Shown here: positions 31,799 to 42,129 of the stretch, in pieces
How positions within the stretch are numbered: the first letter of the stretch is position 1
Layout: each line of letters opens with the position of its first letter
Source of the DNA: Saprospiraceae bacterium
GTDB lineage: Bacteria > Bacteroidota > Bacteroidia > Chitinophagales > Saprospiraceae
Assembly (NCBI GenBank): GCA_016719855.1
Contig: JADJYH010000081.1
Coordinates: 62,001 to 126,000, forward strand
Length of the DNA: 64,000 nucleotides
Direction: 5' to 3'
The notes under the pieces: model-generated
Databases searched by the model: none
Told to the model about the DNA's origin: nothing
The model's input: only the letters and a program-made list of their open reading frames with translations
Translations under genes and position numbers: made by a program

Positions 31799-34234
31799 AT
31801 GAAGCAATTTTTCCCCATGTTGCTGCTGGTTGCGTTTTTTGCAAGCCAGGCTTCTGGCCAAACATTCAAGCAGTACGTGAAGGCCGCTGACGAGGAGTTC
31901 AAGAACTTGAACTACTACGCGGCCATGAAGCACTACCAAGAAGCAATGTACATCGAGGGCGAGCGAACCGAGGTACTTTACAAGTATGCCGAAGCTGCCC
32001 GTCTTTTTGAATCTTACACGTTTGCCGATACGGCTTACACCAAGGTCATCGCTGCCGATACTGCTAAGGCATACCCACTCTCCAAATATTGGCTCGCCAC
32101 GGTGATGAAAAAGCAGGGCAAGTATGAGCAATCGCAGTCGTTCTTCCAGCAATTCGTGGATGAACACGGTGCCAGCCAGCCGGAGTACGCAGCCATTGCG
32201 AAGCAAGAAATCGAGTCGCTCAACTGGGCCATTGAGGCAATCAAGCATCCTGATGAGAACGTGACCGTGGAGCGGCTCGGCAATGATATAAATACGCCAT
32301 TGGCAGAGATTGCTCCTCAAATGAAAGGCACTGACCTTTACTATACTTCACTCAGCGAACAAAGATCATTCAAGAAGGGAGAAGCACCTCGCCAATATTA
32401 CGTAGAAATGCTCGCCAAGAACGCCAAAGGCAAAGGCAAGAAACTTGAATTCAACGACGACAATCGTCACACGGCACACGCTGATTTCACCAAGGACAAC
32501 CTCAAAATTTACTACTGCCTCTGTGATTATGTGGACGATAAAGCAGAGCTGCGCTGCGAAATTTGGTCACGTCCGGTGCTGGGTGAGAACAAATTCGGTG
32601 AGCCTGTAAAACTACCTTCGAGCATCAACGTATCGGGCTACACGGCCACCGACCCAATGATCACTTACGACGAGACGACGGGCAAGGATTGGCTGTTCTT
32701 CGTGTCCGATAGACCGGGCGGCCTCGGCAAACTGGACATCTGGTCGGCAAAGCTGGAGAACGACAGCACCTACTCGACGCTCGTGAACGAGGCGGCACTC
32801 AACACGCCTGGCAATGACGTTACACCGTTTTACCACCATCAAAGCAAAACCATGTACTTCGCCAGTGATGGTAGGCAGGGTTTTGGAGGCTACGACCTTT
32901 ACCAGGCGAACATTGACAATGGCGGCTGGCACGACTTTGAGCACATGCCTGCGCCGTTCAACAGCAGTTACAATGACACCCATTTTTGGCTGAACGATTC
33001 CCGTACAAAGGGCTATTTTTCGTCGAGCAGGCTGGGCAGCTTGGTGCTTGAGCCGGAATTCGAGGCCTGCTGCAACGACCTCTACGCCTTCACGATTCAG
33101 GTACTTGACCTGAGCGTGCTCACCTTCAACAAGAAAAACAACGACCCGCTGGAAGGCGTCACAATCAAGATGTTTGAGCTGGGCAAAGAGGGCGAAATCT
33201 TGCTGACGACCGTTACGAACCCCACCTCCAACGACTTCCAATTTCCACTGAAGAAGGGTACGAAATACGCCATGTTGGCCACCCGCCCTGGCTTCTTGCC
33301 ATTGCGCGAGGAGGTGGACCTGACCCTGCCCGCCATTGCCAACGAACGCACACTGGAACGCAAACTTTATCTCGTGCCGGAGAAGGTGGACCTGCACGTG
33401 TCCACTTTCAACAAAAAGAACGGCAACCCGCTCAAGGGCGTGGAAGTACGGCTCGTGGTAGATGGGCAAGAGGTTGACTTCAAGAAAAATGAAGCAGGCA
33501 ACAACGTGGATTTTGTATTGGACCGGGGCAGGAACTACCAGCTCATCGGTTCCAAGGTGGCCTACTTCTCGGACACCGTCAACATTGACCTGAAAACCGA
33601 TGTTACCACCTCCGACATTTACAAAAAACTCTACTTGAAACCAAAGGAAATCGAGGACTTCCCGCCTTTGGTCATCTACTTCGACAACGACGAGCCAAAC
33701 CCTCGAACCCGTAAGACAACCACCGAGGTTAGCTACAAGGAAACCTGGGAAAAGTACATGCTACGGAAGGATACCTTCGTCAGCGAGTACGTCACAGCCT
33801 TGGAGGGTATGGACAGCATCATCTCCGCTCGCCGGATGGACGCCTTCTTTGAACGGGAGGTGAACAACGGATACCTTAGCCTCGAAGTTTTCAGCGAAAA
33901 TATCTTCGACATCATGGGCGACGGCGGCTTCAAAGTAGAATTGATAATCCAGGGATTTACCAGCCCCAGGGCGAGCGAGGACTACAATTTCGACCTTTCG
34001 CAGCGCCGTTCGGACTGTTTGAAAAACCATTTTGAAACATGGCGGGGCGGGGCTTTGAAGCCCTTTGTTGACAAGGGGATGCTGACCATGCAAGTAGTGG
34101 GCTATGGCGAAAAGTTGGCACCCCAGTTCATTAGCGACAAGCTCGACGACGAACGGGGCAGCATCTATTCCGTGGTGGCTTCCTTCGAACGAAAAGTGGC
34201 CATCATTGGCGCCCGGCGGGTGGCAGAAAATTAG
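31799..34234 (+). CDS. OmpA/TPR/PD40 protein (PorE-like T9SS component)
   Basis: 811 aa from ATG 31799, where the signal peptide (QFFPMLLLVAFFASQASGQ) begins; upstream ATGs add an unlikely extension. Order: TPR-like helices (about 20-110), WD40/PD40 beta-propeller repeats (about 170-400, e.g. DWLFFVSDRPGGLGKLDIW), two tandem carboxypeptidase-regulatory-like repeats (SVLTFNKKNNDPLEGVTI and HVSTFNKKNGNPLKGVEV, about 100 residues apart), and a divergent OmpA peptidoglycan-binding end (IIQGFTSPRASEDYNFDLSQ). It probably anchors the secretion machinery or adhesin to the cell wall. The gene follows porP by 73 bases. Confidence 0.88.
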   Translation: MKQFFPMLLLVAFFASQASGQTFKQYVKAADEEFKNLNYYAAMKHYQEAMYIEGERTEVLYKYAEAARLFESYTFADTAYTKVIAADTAKAYPLSKYWLATVMKKQGKYEQSQSFFQQFVDEHGASQPEYAAIAKQEIESLNWAIEAIKHPDENVTVERLGNDINTPLAEIAPQMKGTDLYYTSLSEQRSFKKGEAPRQYYVEMLAKNAKGKGKKLEFNDDNRHTAHADFTKDNLKIYYCLCDYVDDKAELRCEIWSRPVLGENKFGEPVKLPSSINVSGYTATDPMITYDETTGKDWLFFVSDRPGGLGKLDIWSAKLENDSTYSTLVNEAALNTPGNDVTPFYHHQSKTMYFASDGRQGFGGYDLYQANIDNGGWHDFEHMPAPFNSSYNDTHFWLNDSRTKGYFSSSRLGSLVLEPEFEACCNDLYAFTIQVLDLSVLTFNKKNNDPLEGVTIKMFELGKEGEILLTTVTNPTSNDFQFPLKKGTKYAMLATRPGFLPLREEVDLTLPAIANERTLERKLYLVPEKVDLHVSTFNKKNGNPLKGVEVRLVVDGQEVDFKKNEAGNNVDFVLDRGRNYQLIGSKVAYFSDTVNIDLKTDVTTSDIYKKLYLKPKEIEDFPPLVIYFDNDEPNPRTRKTTTEVSYKETWEKYMLRKDTFVSEYVTALEGMDSIISARRMDAFFEREVNNGYLSLEVFSENIFDIMGDGGFKVELIIQGFTSPRASEDYNFDLSQRRSDCLKNHFETWRGGALKPFVDKGMLTMQVVGYGEKLAPQFISDKLDDERGSIYSVVASFERKVAIIGARRVAEN

Positions 34235-34346
34235 CGAGTGAGCGGGGTGAGCGAGTGAGCGGAGCGAGCGGGTGAGAGCGGTGAGAGAGGTAACTCTCTC
34301 ACTCTCACCCGCTCACTCTCTCACCCCGCTCACCCGCTCACCCTCT
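34235..34346 (+). repeat. Palindromic word repeat between PorE-like and adhesin genes
   Basis: GAGTGAGCGGGGTGAGCGAG and related words on the left; TCTCTCACTCTCACCCGCTC and CACCCCGCTCACCCGCTCAC on the right, with no G for most of the right arm except in CGCT. It begins with the PorE-like stop codon. The highest-GC member of the spacer family. Confidence 0.8.
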
Positions 34347-34369
34347 AAAAAGATAAACCAGAACGAATT

Positions 34370-37300
34370 ATGCGATATTTTCTTCACTCAGCATTGTTGG
34401 CCTTGGGCATGTTCTTTGCCCTGCCGCTCCACGCTACTCACATCGTTGGTGGCGAGTTGAGCTATAAATATGTGGGGAACGATAGTTTTCTCATTACCCT
34501 TGACTTGTATCGGGATTGTGGTGATGTAAATAACGAAAATTTTGAACTCCCCTACGCCAATATTGGCATCTTTACAGATAATGGCCTTTACTACACAGGC
34601 GTTTCGTTGTCGGAAATGCGGCTTTTCCCAGTGGGCGTTTTTGATACAATTCCAAACAATATTGCTGGTGACCCATGCCTGTTCGTGCCACCAAACGTTT
34701 GTGTTCAACATGCCCGTTATCAAAGAAAATTCAGGTTGGTTGGTGCTCAGGGCATTTACATTACCTACCAGCGCTGCTGTCGAAACTCAGCCTTGGACAA
34801 CATTGTTGACCCATTAAACACGGGTGCGACCTATTGGATTTATTTGTCGCCAAAAGCTAAATCGCTGCAAAACAGCAGCCCACAGTTCGGCTTTTATCCA
34901 CCGGTTTTTGTTTGTGTAAATTATCCGATTGTGCATCCACATGAAGCCACGGATATTGACGGAGACAGTCTGGCATATAAATTTTACACACCCTTTATTG
35001 GTGCTAGTTTTACTTACCCAATACCAACCGCCGACCAGGTTCCCTACGGCCCACCTTTTGAAATTGATGAAATACAACCCCAGCCATACGACACCGTAAC
35101 TTGGGTCGATCCTCCTTACAATTTGAGCCAACTCTTGGGCCCAAGCACCAGCCCATTGAGCATTGACCCAGTGACGGGGCTTATCACAGGCTTACCTCAA
35201 ATCCAAGGCCGTTTCGTGGTGGGCGTTTTGGTGGAAGAATATAGGGATGGACAACTGCTCTCCGTGCTGCGGCGTGATTTCCAGTACGAAGTGGGCGTTT
35301 GCGCCGAGCTGGATGTCCAAATCGTGGCACCCGATGCCCAGTGCGACAACCTGACGGTCAATTTTGGAAACAACACCGACGTGGCACAGCACTTTATCTG
35401 GTACTTTGACTGGCCTAACCTTACGCCAAGCTCCGACCTGAAAGAACCCAGCTACACCTACCTCGACACTGGCACCTACATCGTCGCCCTCGTGGCGGAG
35501 CCTGTTGGGCAATGCGTGGACACGGCTTTTCACGAAATTTACCTTCAATACAATTCCCTGACGCCTGATTTTTCTTGGCAAACCTATGACTGCTCCAGCC
35601 AGTCGGTGCTGGTGTTGCAAGACCTCTCCACTGACCCCGTCTCGCCGGTCGAGGAGTGGACTTGGACGGTGACTTACGGCAACACCACGCTCACCTCCAA
35701 CCTGCAAAACCCCGTTTTTCAGGTGCCAAACCCAACCACTGGAACCATCACGCTCATGGCCCGCTCGGTCAATGGCTGCGAGCAGGTCAAGTTGGACACC
35801 TTCACCACAAACGGCAACAACCCGGGAAATGACCTACCCGACACCGTTCAGATTTGCCTCGGTGATACGGCGCACCTGAACCCCGTAGGCGACCACCCAG
35901 GATTCACTTACCAATGGGCGGCTCCAGTGCCAATTGCCCAGCAAAACCTGGCCAACCCCGGCGTTTCGCCAGCACAAAACACTATTTACAGTGTAACGAT
36001 AACGGGCTACAGCGGACTGTGCCAAACGATTGCCAATGTGCTCGTGGAGGTATTCACCCCCGTCGAACTAGCTTTTGAACCAGATGCAGATTGCGACGGC
36101 AGGGTGGTGCATTTCCTCAACCAAAGTCAGAACGCCCCCTCCGGCTATTTCTGGGACTTTGGCGATCTAGCTACTGCCGCCGACACTTCCAGCCAAACCA
36201 GCCCAACTTACACCTACCCGAATTACGGAGACTACAGCGTAACGCTGATGACCGCCCCCGATGCCGTGTGCAAGGACACCATCGTACAAGTAGTCACATC
36301 GTCGGTGAAAACGCTGGAACCTGCGTTCGGCTACCAGTACAATGGATGCGACGAGGATGCAGTGGCGGTCAAGTTTTTTGACCAAACCATCAACACCGAG
36401 GGCGACACAGATGGTTGGCTTTGGACCTTCGCTGGGGTGTACACGGGCACTTCAACAATGATGAACCCAGTCATCACCATCATGCAGGAGGGCTGGCTGT
36501 ACGTGACTTTGCAGGTGACGACCAGCGAGAATTGCGCTGGCACCACGGCACTTGACTCAATTTATATTGACTTCACGGAACTGCCATACTTGGAGGAGGA
36601 CAGCGAGGTCATTGGTTGCCTCAACGGCGGCGTTTGCCTCAACGTGGGCGGCGACACGACCTATATTTACCATTGGTCGCCAGCCATTCCAGGCTGCGAC
36701 GACTGTCCAAGCCCGTGCGTAAACCCCTCACAAACAACGATTTACACTGTCGAGGTGCTGAACCCAAACGGTGCGGACACCTGCTCCATCACTCGCCATA
36801 TCACCGTCGTGGTAACGCCGGACGTGAACTTGGTGGGCAGTGACGACGTGGAAACTTGCGAAGCTACGGCCACGCTTCATGCCATGGCGGAACTCCTGCC
36901 CGTGGTGTACGCTTGGTTCGATGAAAACGGCGTGCAGGTGGCTGGCGACGTGGATTCCATCACCGTCAATGTGTCCGGCAACGACTGGTACGTAGTGCGG
37001 GCCACCGACCCCGAGGGCTGCCACTGGTACGATACCATTCATGTGGTGGGCGGCCCCGTCAACATCGAGGCAGTGGGTGACCAAATCAAGTGCTCCAATG
37101 AGCCACTTGATGTTTACGCCACCAACCTTGACCTGAACGACACGCTGACCTGGCAGTGGACGCCGGTTGACATATTCAGCGGCCCGACCGATGTGCCCAA
37201 CCCGACCGTACCAATTGTGCCTGGTGCCCGTTGGCTGTACGTGGAGGCCACCAACCAGTTTGGCTGCTCCGCAATGGACAGTGTGTACGTGGCCGTGGTG

Positions 37301-40300
37301 GACACTGCGAACGTGCTCGATTTTGAGTACGTCGTGGAGTGCAACGGCAGCACTGTGCAGTTCGTGAACACGAGTGCCGACGCCTTCAACTTTTCGTGGG
37401 ATTTTGGCGACCTGACGGTGACCGACGACACCTCGCACCTGGACAACCCGGTCTACACCTACCCAGGTATTGGCACTTACACCGTCCGGCTCACGATGGA
37501 TTTTGACCTCGCCTGCGTGGATACGCTGGTGAAGGATATCACCATTGTTTCAACCCAATTTGTGCCTGATTTCACTTACGAATACCTCTCTTGCGACGTG
37601 GACAGCGTGGACGTTATGTTCCATGATGCTACCCTGATTTTGCAGACAGGAACGACTATTGACAGCTTCTTTTGGGTTACGAGCAATGGTGACACGTCTA
37701 GTTTGCCAAACCCCATTTTCACGGTTTATGCGGGTGAGACCTTCGAAGTGACGATGAATATTTTTACCAACAACGGCTGCGAAGGCTCGGAAACGAAAGA
37801 ACTGAAGCTCGAATTCATCGAGATAAATTTCTCGGATTCGCTCGTGCTGTGCCAAGGCGATTCCACAGCTTTGAACCCCTTCGGAAACGTGTCCTACGAA
37901 TACCATTGGACGCCCAACATCGCCATCAGCGACACCGAAGTGGCTAACCCAACGGTCTGGCCAACGCAGACGACGATTTACTCCGTTGAAATCACCAACT
38001 TCTCGCCCGACACCTGTTCGGTGACGAGGACGGTGACCGTTTTTGTTCCTGAAAAATTGGAAGTGACCGCACCCGCTGATACCCTCACTTGCGGAGCGCC
38101 ACTCACGCTTTGCGCAGCGTCAAATTTGCAAAACGTTGATTATCAGTGGACTGCACACCCCGGTGGCTTCGTCGGCAGCGGCGATTGCCTTACGATTTTG
38201 CCTTCGGCAGATACCGATTACGAAGTGCTGGCCACCGACCAGTACAACTGCCATGATAGGGACACCGTCTTCGTGGCGGACGAGTCGGTGAACGTCAACT
38301 GGCAAAACGCAGGCGCCGAATGCCCCGAAACGGAGGTGCAGTTGACCGTAAACAACCTCGTTGCCGACCACAATCTGAGCTACCTGTGGACGGCAACGCC
38401 GCCCGGCCAGATTCTGCCACCGGCCACTGGCCCGACGGTGACGGTGCTGACGCCCCCGGCTTCTCAGGCGGCAAACTATACCGTGACGGTTACTAACCAG
38501 TTCGGTTGCACGGCAAGTTTAACCCAAGCCATTGCCAGTTACAATTTTGTGCCCACTGTCGTGGAAAACTTGGAGGTCTGCCCCGGCGTCGGGGAAGACC
38601 TGAACCCTGGTGCAAACCCAAACCTCGGCTATGTTTGGTCGCCGGACATTGGACTCGACTGCACCAATTGCCCGAACCCGACCGTAACCGTTTCACAATC
38701 AACAGTTTACACCGTATCGGTGACGGGCGATTTTGGGATGGATCAATGCCAAGAAGTTATCCAGGTAGCTGTCTTTTCAGCGCCAATCATTGACATCACG
38801 GAGACCGTGGACACCTTCACCTGCGGTGATTCGATACTGATTGCTGCGCAAACCAACGTGCCAGTGACCATCGTTTGGACAAACTCGGCGGGGGCCGTGC
38901 TTGGCGGCCAGCCTACGCTGCTCGTTGACCCTGACCTTTCGGACACCTACACGGTGAGCGTAACTGACACTTACGGCTGCTCCGCAACGGACGAGGTCGC
39001 CGTTTCCAACAACCAGCTCGACATCGTGCTGGACGGCAACGGCGTGATTGACACTTGCCCGATGCCGAATTACAACCTCTGCATCACCAACCTCGACATC
39101 AACGATATTTTGACCTTCCAATGGACGGCGTCCAACGGCGGCACCATCCTCAGCGGCGGCAACACGGCTTGCCCAAGCGTGACATCTCAGCAGGGCGTGA
39201 CCTCCACTTTCGAGGCAGTTGTGACCAACCAGTGGGGATGCAGTTCGACGGAGGAGTTCAACGTGGCAACCTACACTTTCAACCCAACGGTGCGGGCTGT
39301 AGTGGACATCTGCCCTGAGGTGCCGACGCACATCAACCCGGAGGCGGAAGGCTCGACCTTGAGCTACACCTGGTCGCCTTCAACGGGACTTTCTTGCTCC
39401 AACTGTCCGAACCCGACTGCTACCTTGGGCAACGACCAATTTTATCAAGTGACCGTGCAGGGCTACAACGGAGCGGATACCTGCTCGTTTGCCCAAACCG
39501 TACAAGTACGGGTGATGCCCAAGCACAACCTTTCAACAATACCAGTTGACTCCGTGCTTTGCGATAGTACGGACGTGCTGCTCTCGGCGTTCTACACGTC
39601 GAGTTTCATCACGAACCTAGCTTGGTCGCAAACGCTGGATTTCTCCAACCCAATCGGAACACAAGACAGCTTGATGGTAACTCCGAATGAAACGGAGCAT
39701 TATTTTGTGCAAACAACCGATACACTTGGTTGCCACGACACGGCGCAAGTGGTCATTTACGCCTATCCAGTTGATATTTCGGTGGACGACCAATTCAGTT
39801 TCTGCGAAGAAATTGGCAACGTGACCATTCCGCTCATCAACCATCATCCCAACCAGACGCTGACTTTCATGTGGTCGCCGATGGCGTTTATTGACGTGCT
39901 GAATCCAGATGGCAGCATCGTGGTCACGGGCCTGATGTTCGACGAGATTTTCAACGTGAAAGCCACCAACTCGTATGGTTGCATGGAGGAGGACAGCGCC
40001 AATGTTTATTACTACGACATCGAGCCGACGCTGGGGCAAATCACTTCCAGTGAGGACACGATTTATTACAATTCGGGCGAGTTCTCACAACTGAACATTG
40101 ACTTCATTGACGGCTACACGTACCAGTGGACGCCCGAAGCGGGCCTCGACGACCCGACCATCCCGAACCCAATTGCCACACCGGATGAAACTACCACTTA
40201 CACAGTGTTGGTGACGGACGAAGGCAATTGCCAGGCGTTCCGGGAGGTGACCATCGTGGTGCTCAACCCCGACTGCGACGAGCCGAACCTGTTCTTGCCC

Positions 40301-40555
40301 AACGCCTTCACGCCCAACGACGATGGCGAGAACGACGTGCTGTTTTTGCGCAGCAACATTGTGGCAGAGATGGAACTTGCCATCTACAATCGCTGGGGGC
40401 AGCGTGTTTTTTATTCCCAAGACCAAGGCATTGGATGGGACGGCACCTTCAATGGCCAACCACTGACGCCGGATGTTTACGGCTTCTACCTCCACGCCAA
40501 GTGCTACAACGGGCAGGATTATTTCAAGAAGGGGAATATTTCGCTGCTGCGATAA
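34370..40555 (+). CDS. Giant PKD/Ig adhesin with gliding-motility-associated C-terminus
   Basis: 2061 aa, SprB-like. Signal peptide, then the module ATHIVGGELSYKYVGNDSF...YRDCGD typical of the N-termini of these proteins (about 20-310). A long array of PKD domains follows (FIWYFDWPN...YTYLDTGTYIVAL; GYFWDFGDL; FSWDFGDL), along with repeats with WSPxxGLxCxNCPNPTxT that recur at least four times and hold Cys pairs. The last 90 residues (PNAFTPNDDGENDVLFL...IYNRWGQRVFY...DGTFNGQP) are the TIGR04131 type B T9SS signal. Likely a cell-surface adhesin for gliding, attachment or flocculation, exported with the PorP/SprF protein upstream. Confidence 0.92.
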   Translation: MRYFLHSALLALGMFFALPLHATHIVGGELSYKYVGNDSFLITLDLYRDCGDVNNENFELPYANIGIFTDNGLYYTGVSLSEMRLFPVGVFDTIPNNIAGDPCLFVPPNVCVQHARYQRKFRLVGAQGIYITYQRCCRNSALDNIVDPLNTGATYWIYLSPKAKSLQNSSPQFGFYPPVFVCVNYPIVHPHEATDIDGDSLAYKFYTPFIGASFTYPIPTADQVPYGPPFEIDEIQPQPYDTVTWVDPPYNLSQLLGPSTSPLSIDPVTGLITGLPQIQGRFVVGVLVEEYRDGQLLSVLRRDFQYEVGVCAELDVQIVAPDAQCDNLTVNFGNNTDVAQHFIWYFDWPNLTPSSDLKEPSYTYLDTGTYIVALVAEPVGQCVDTAFHEIYLQYNSLTPDFSWQTYDCSSQSVLVLQDLSTDPVSPVEEWTWTVTYGNTTLTSNLQNPVFQVPNPTTGTITLMARSVNGCEQVKLDTFTTNGNNPGNDLPDTVQICLGDTAHLNPVGDHPGFTYQWAAPVPIAQQNLANPGVSPAQNTIYSVTITGYSGLCQTIANVLVEVFTPVELAFEPDADCDGRVVHFLNQSQNAPSGYFWDFGDLATAADTSSQTSPTYTYPNYGDYSVTLMTAPDAVCKDTIVQVVTSSVKTLEPAFGYQYNGCDEDAVAVKFFDQTINTEGDTDGWLWTFAGVYTGTSTMMNPVITIMQEGWLYVTLQVTTSENCAGTTALDSIYIDFTELPYLEEDSEVIGCLNGGVCLNVGGDTTYIYHWSPAIPGCDDCPSPCVNPSQTTIYTVEVLNPNGADTCSITRHITVVVTPDVNLVGSDDVETCEATATLHAMAELLPVVYAWFDENGVQVAGDVDSITVNVSGNDWYVVRATDPEGCHWYDTIHVVGGPVNIEAVGDQIKCSNEPLDVYATNLDLNDTLTWQWTPVDIFSGPTDVPNPTVPIVPGARWLYVEATNQFGCSAMDSVYVAVVDTANVLDFEYVVECNGSTVQFVNTSADAFNFSWDFGDLTVTDDTSHLDNPVYTYPGIGTYTVRLTMDFDLACVDTLVKDITIVSTQFVPDFTYEYLSCDVDSVDVMFHDATLILQTGTTIDSFFWVTSNGDTSSLPNPIFTVYAGETFEVTMNIFTNNGCEGSETKELKLEFIEINFSDSLVLCQGDSTALNPFGNVSYEYHWTPNIAISDTEVANPTVWPTQTTIYSVEITNFSPDTCSVTRTVTVFVPEKLEVTAPADTLTCGAPLTLCAASNLQNVDYQWTAHPGGFVGSGDCLTILPSADTDYEVLATDQYNCHDRDTVFVADESVNVNWQNAGAECPETEVQLTVNNLVADHNLSYLWTATPPGQILPPATGPTVTVLTPPASQAANYTVTVTNQFGCTASLTQAIASYNFVPTVVENLEVCPGVGEDLNPGANPNLGYVWSPDIGLDCTNCPNPTVTVSQSTVYTVSVTGDFGMDQCQEVIQVAVFSAPIIDITETVDTFTCGDSILIAAQTNVPVTIVWTNSAGAVLGGQPTLLVDPDLSDTYTVSVTDTYGCSATDEVAVSNNQLDIVLDGNGVIDTCPMPNYNLCITNLDINDILTFQWTASNGGTILSGGNTACPSVTSQQGVTSTFEAVVTNQWGCSSTEEFNVATYTFNPTVRAVVDICPEVPTHINPEAEGSTLSYTWSPSTGLSCSNCPNPTATLGNDQFYQVTVQGYNGADTCSFAQTVQVRVMPKHNLSTIPVDSVLCDSTDVLLSAFYTSSFITNLAWSQTLDFSNPIGTQDSLMVTPNETEHYFVQTTDTLGCHDTAQVVIYAYPVDISVDDQFSFCEEIGNVTIPLINHHPNQTLTFMWSPMAFIDVLNPDGSIVVTGLMFDEIFNVKATNSYGCMEEDSANVYYYDIEPTLGQITSSEDTIYYNSGEFSQLNIDFIDGYTYQWTPEAGLDDPTIPNPIATPDETTTYTVLVTDEGNCQAFREVTIVVLNPDCDEPNLFLPNAFTPNDDGENDVLFLRSNIVAEMELAIYNRWGQRVFYSQDQGIGWDGTFNGQPLTPDVYGFYLHAKCYNGQDYFKKGNISLLR

Positions 40556-40575
40556 GGCTGGATTGCCTCGGGAAG

Positions 40576-40671
40576 GGATTGTAATTTGCTATATTGTTGT
40601 ATTGTTGTCAAGGGGACCAAGTGTCACGATACAAAGATGAACAATCAAACAATTCAACAATTCAACAATCT
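40576..40671. repeat. Palindromic word repeat between convergent genes
   Basis: ATTGTTGTATTGTTGTC on the left and AACAATCAAACAATTCAACA plus ATTCAACAATC on the right. The words are complementary, the right arm is G-free, and it ends next to the stop of the DUF58 gene. It may be a two-way terminator. Confidence 0.65.
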
Positions 40672-40677
40672 TTCTTC

Positions 40678-42000
40678 TCAAATCATCCCCCTCGACTTCA
40701 ATTCCAAGTATTTATTGATGGTGTTCATGGACAAATCCTCCGGGCGGGTGAGGATGGTTTGGATACCGTGCTGCCGCAGCACATGGGCGATGGCCGACTT
40801 CTCGGCGAGGTAGTTCTGTGCCATTGTTTGCGTGTAAATGCCCTCCATCGTCTTGGCTTCCTCCTTCACGAAGTCCTGAATCTCCGTGTTTTCGAAGAAG
40901 ATGACCACCAACAGGTGGAAGTTGTTGATGCGGCGGAGGTGGGGCAACACCCGCTCCAGTGCGTACATGCTCTCGAAGTTGGTGTAGAGCAAAATCAGGC
41001 TCCGACCACTTATGAGCTTGCGGGCGATGTGGTAGAGAAGCTCGTAGTTGGCCTCTAGTGTGCGCTCTTTTTCGTTGTAAAGTGCGTGGAGGATTTTGTT
41101 CAACTGGTTCGCCTTGCGGTCGGCCTTGATGGTGGAGCCAATCTTGTCGGAAAAGGTGATGAGGCCGGCCCGGTCGTATTTTTTGAGGACAATATTGGAG
41201 ATGGCAAGGCTGGTGTTGATGGCGTAGTCGAGTAGGCTGAGGCCGTTGAAGGGCATCTTCATCGCCCGGCTTTTGTCAATCAGGCAATAAACTTGCTGCG
41301 AACGCTCATCCTCGTACTGGTTGACCATCAGGCGGCTCTGGCGGCCAGTGGCCTTCCAGTTGACGCTGCGGTAGTCGTCGCCGAGCACGTAGTTTTTGAT
41401 TTGGTCGAACTCGTAGCTGTGGCCGATGCGCCGGATTTTGCGAAGCCCCTCCTGCGAGCTGACCCGGTTGAAGGCCAGCAGTTCGTAGTGCTTCATTTGG
41501 AGGACGGAGGGGTAAACAGGCACGTTCATTGGCTCGGCTGCATGAAAGCGGCGCTGCACGAGGCCGATTTTTGTTTCGGCAAAAATATTGGCCACCCCAA
41601 AGCTATACTCGCCACGGGTAAGCGGCCTAAGTTCGTAAGCCAACGAACGCTCCTCCCCGCTGTGCAGTGCGATTTTCAGCTCAAAATCCCGTAGCTGAAA
41701 CTGTTCAGGCAACTCGTCAATCACCGTGAGCCGAAGTGGGCGAGGGGAGTGGTTGGAGATATCAAGGGTAATCTTGTTCTCGTCGCTCAACGAGAGCAGC
41801 TTGGGCAGCTTGCGCTCCGCCGTCACTTTCACGTTTTTGCCAAAAAGCAGCACCACGTCGGCCACTGCCAGTGCCACGGCCACACAGAACGCAACGAGGC
41901 CCACGGTGTACATCCAAGGCACCACATAGCCCAGCGCAAACAGCACAGCCACGATGCCGAATAGGCTGAAAAAACGGTCGGAGAGGTAAAGGTTGCGCAT
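40678..42000 (-). CDS. DUF58 domain-containing protein
   Basis: 440 aa. Two N-terminal transmembrane helices (FFSLFGIVAVLFALGYVV, VGLVAFCVAVALAVADVVLL), a beta-rich middle, then the DUF58 core with RRIGHSYEFDQIKNYVLGDD, RSVNWKATGRQSRLMVNQYE and a vWA-like end (LIDKSRAMKM, LDYAINTSLAISNIVLKKYD). DUF58 proteins usually sit with MoxR ATPases and vWA proteins; none is beside it here. Inner-membrane anchored, function unknown. Confidence 0.9.
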   Translation of the reverse strand: MRNLYLSDRFFSLFGIVAVLFALGYVVPWMYTVGLVAFCVAVALAVADVVLLFGKNVKVTAERKLPKLLSLSDENKITLDISNHSPRPLRLTVIDELPEQFQLRDFELKIALHSGEERSLAYELRPLTRGEYSFGVANIFAETKIGLVQRRFHAAEPMNVPVYPSVLQMKHYELLAFNRVSSQEGLRKIRRIGHSYEFDQIKNYVLGDDYRSVNWKATGRQSRLMVNQYEDERSQQVYCLIDKSRAMKMPFNGLSLLDYAINTSLAISNIVLKKYDRAGLITFSDKIGSTIKADRKANQLNKILHALYNEKERTLEANYELLYHIARKLISGRSLILLYTNFESMYALERVLPHLRRINNFHLLVVIFFENTEIQDFVKEEAKTMEGIYTQTMAQNYLAEKSAIAHVLRQHGIQTILTRPEDLSMNTINKYLELKSRGMI

Positions 42001-42086
42001 TGGTACTGAGCTGTCAGAATTGAACTTCTGGATTTATGATTGCAAATAAAGGGCGATTTATTGATAAAACCCCTGCAACGAAACGC

Positions 42087-42094
42087 TATCTTTG
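42087..42094 (+). promoter_or_regulatory. Promoter -7 element for hppD
   Basis: TATCTTTG followed by C, with TTG at 42061-42063 about 23 bases upstream. It is 36 bases before ATG 42130 and matches the Bacteroidota consensus. Confidence 0.6.
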
Positions 42095-42129
42095 CCCCGC
42101 ACTTTTTTCACAAACTGAAGAATATCAAC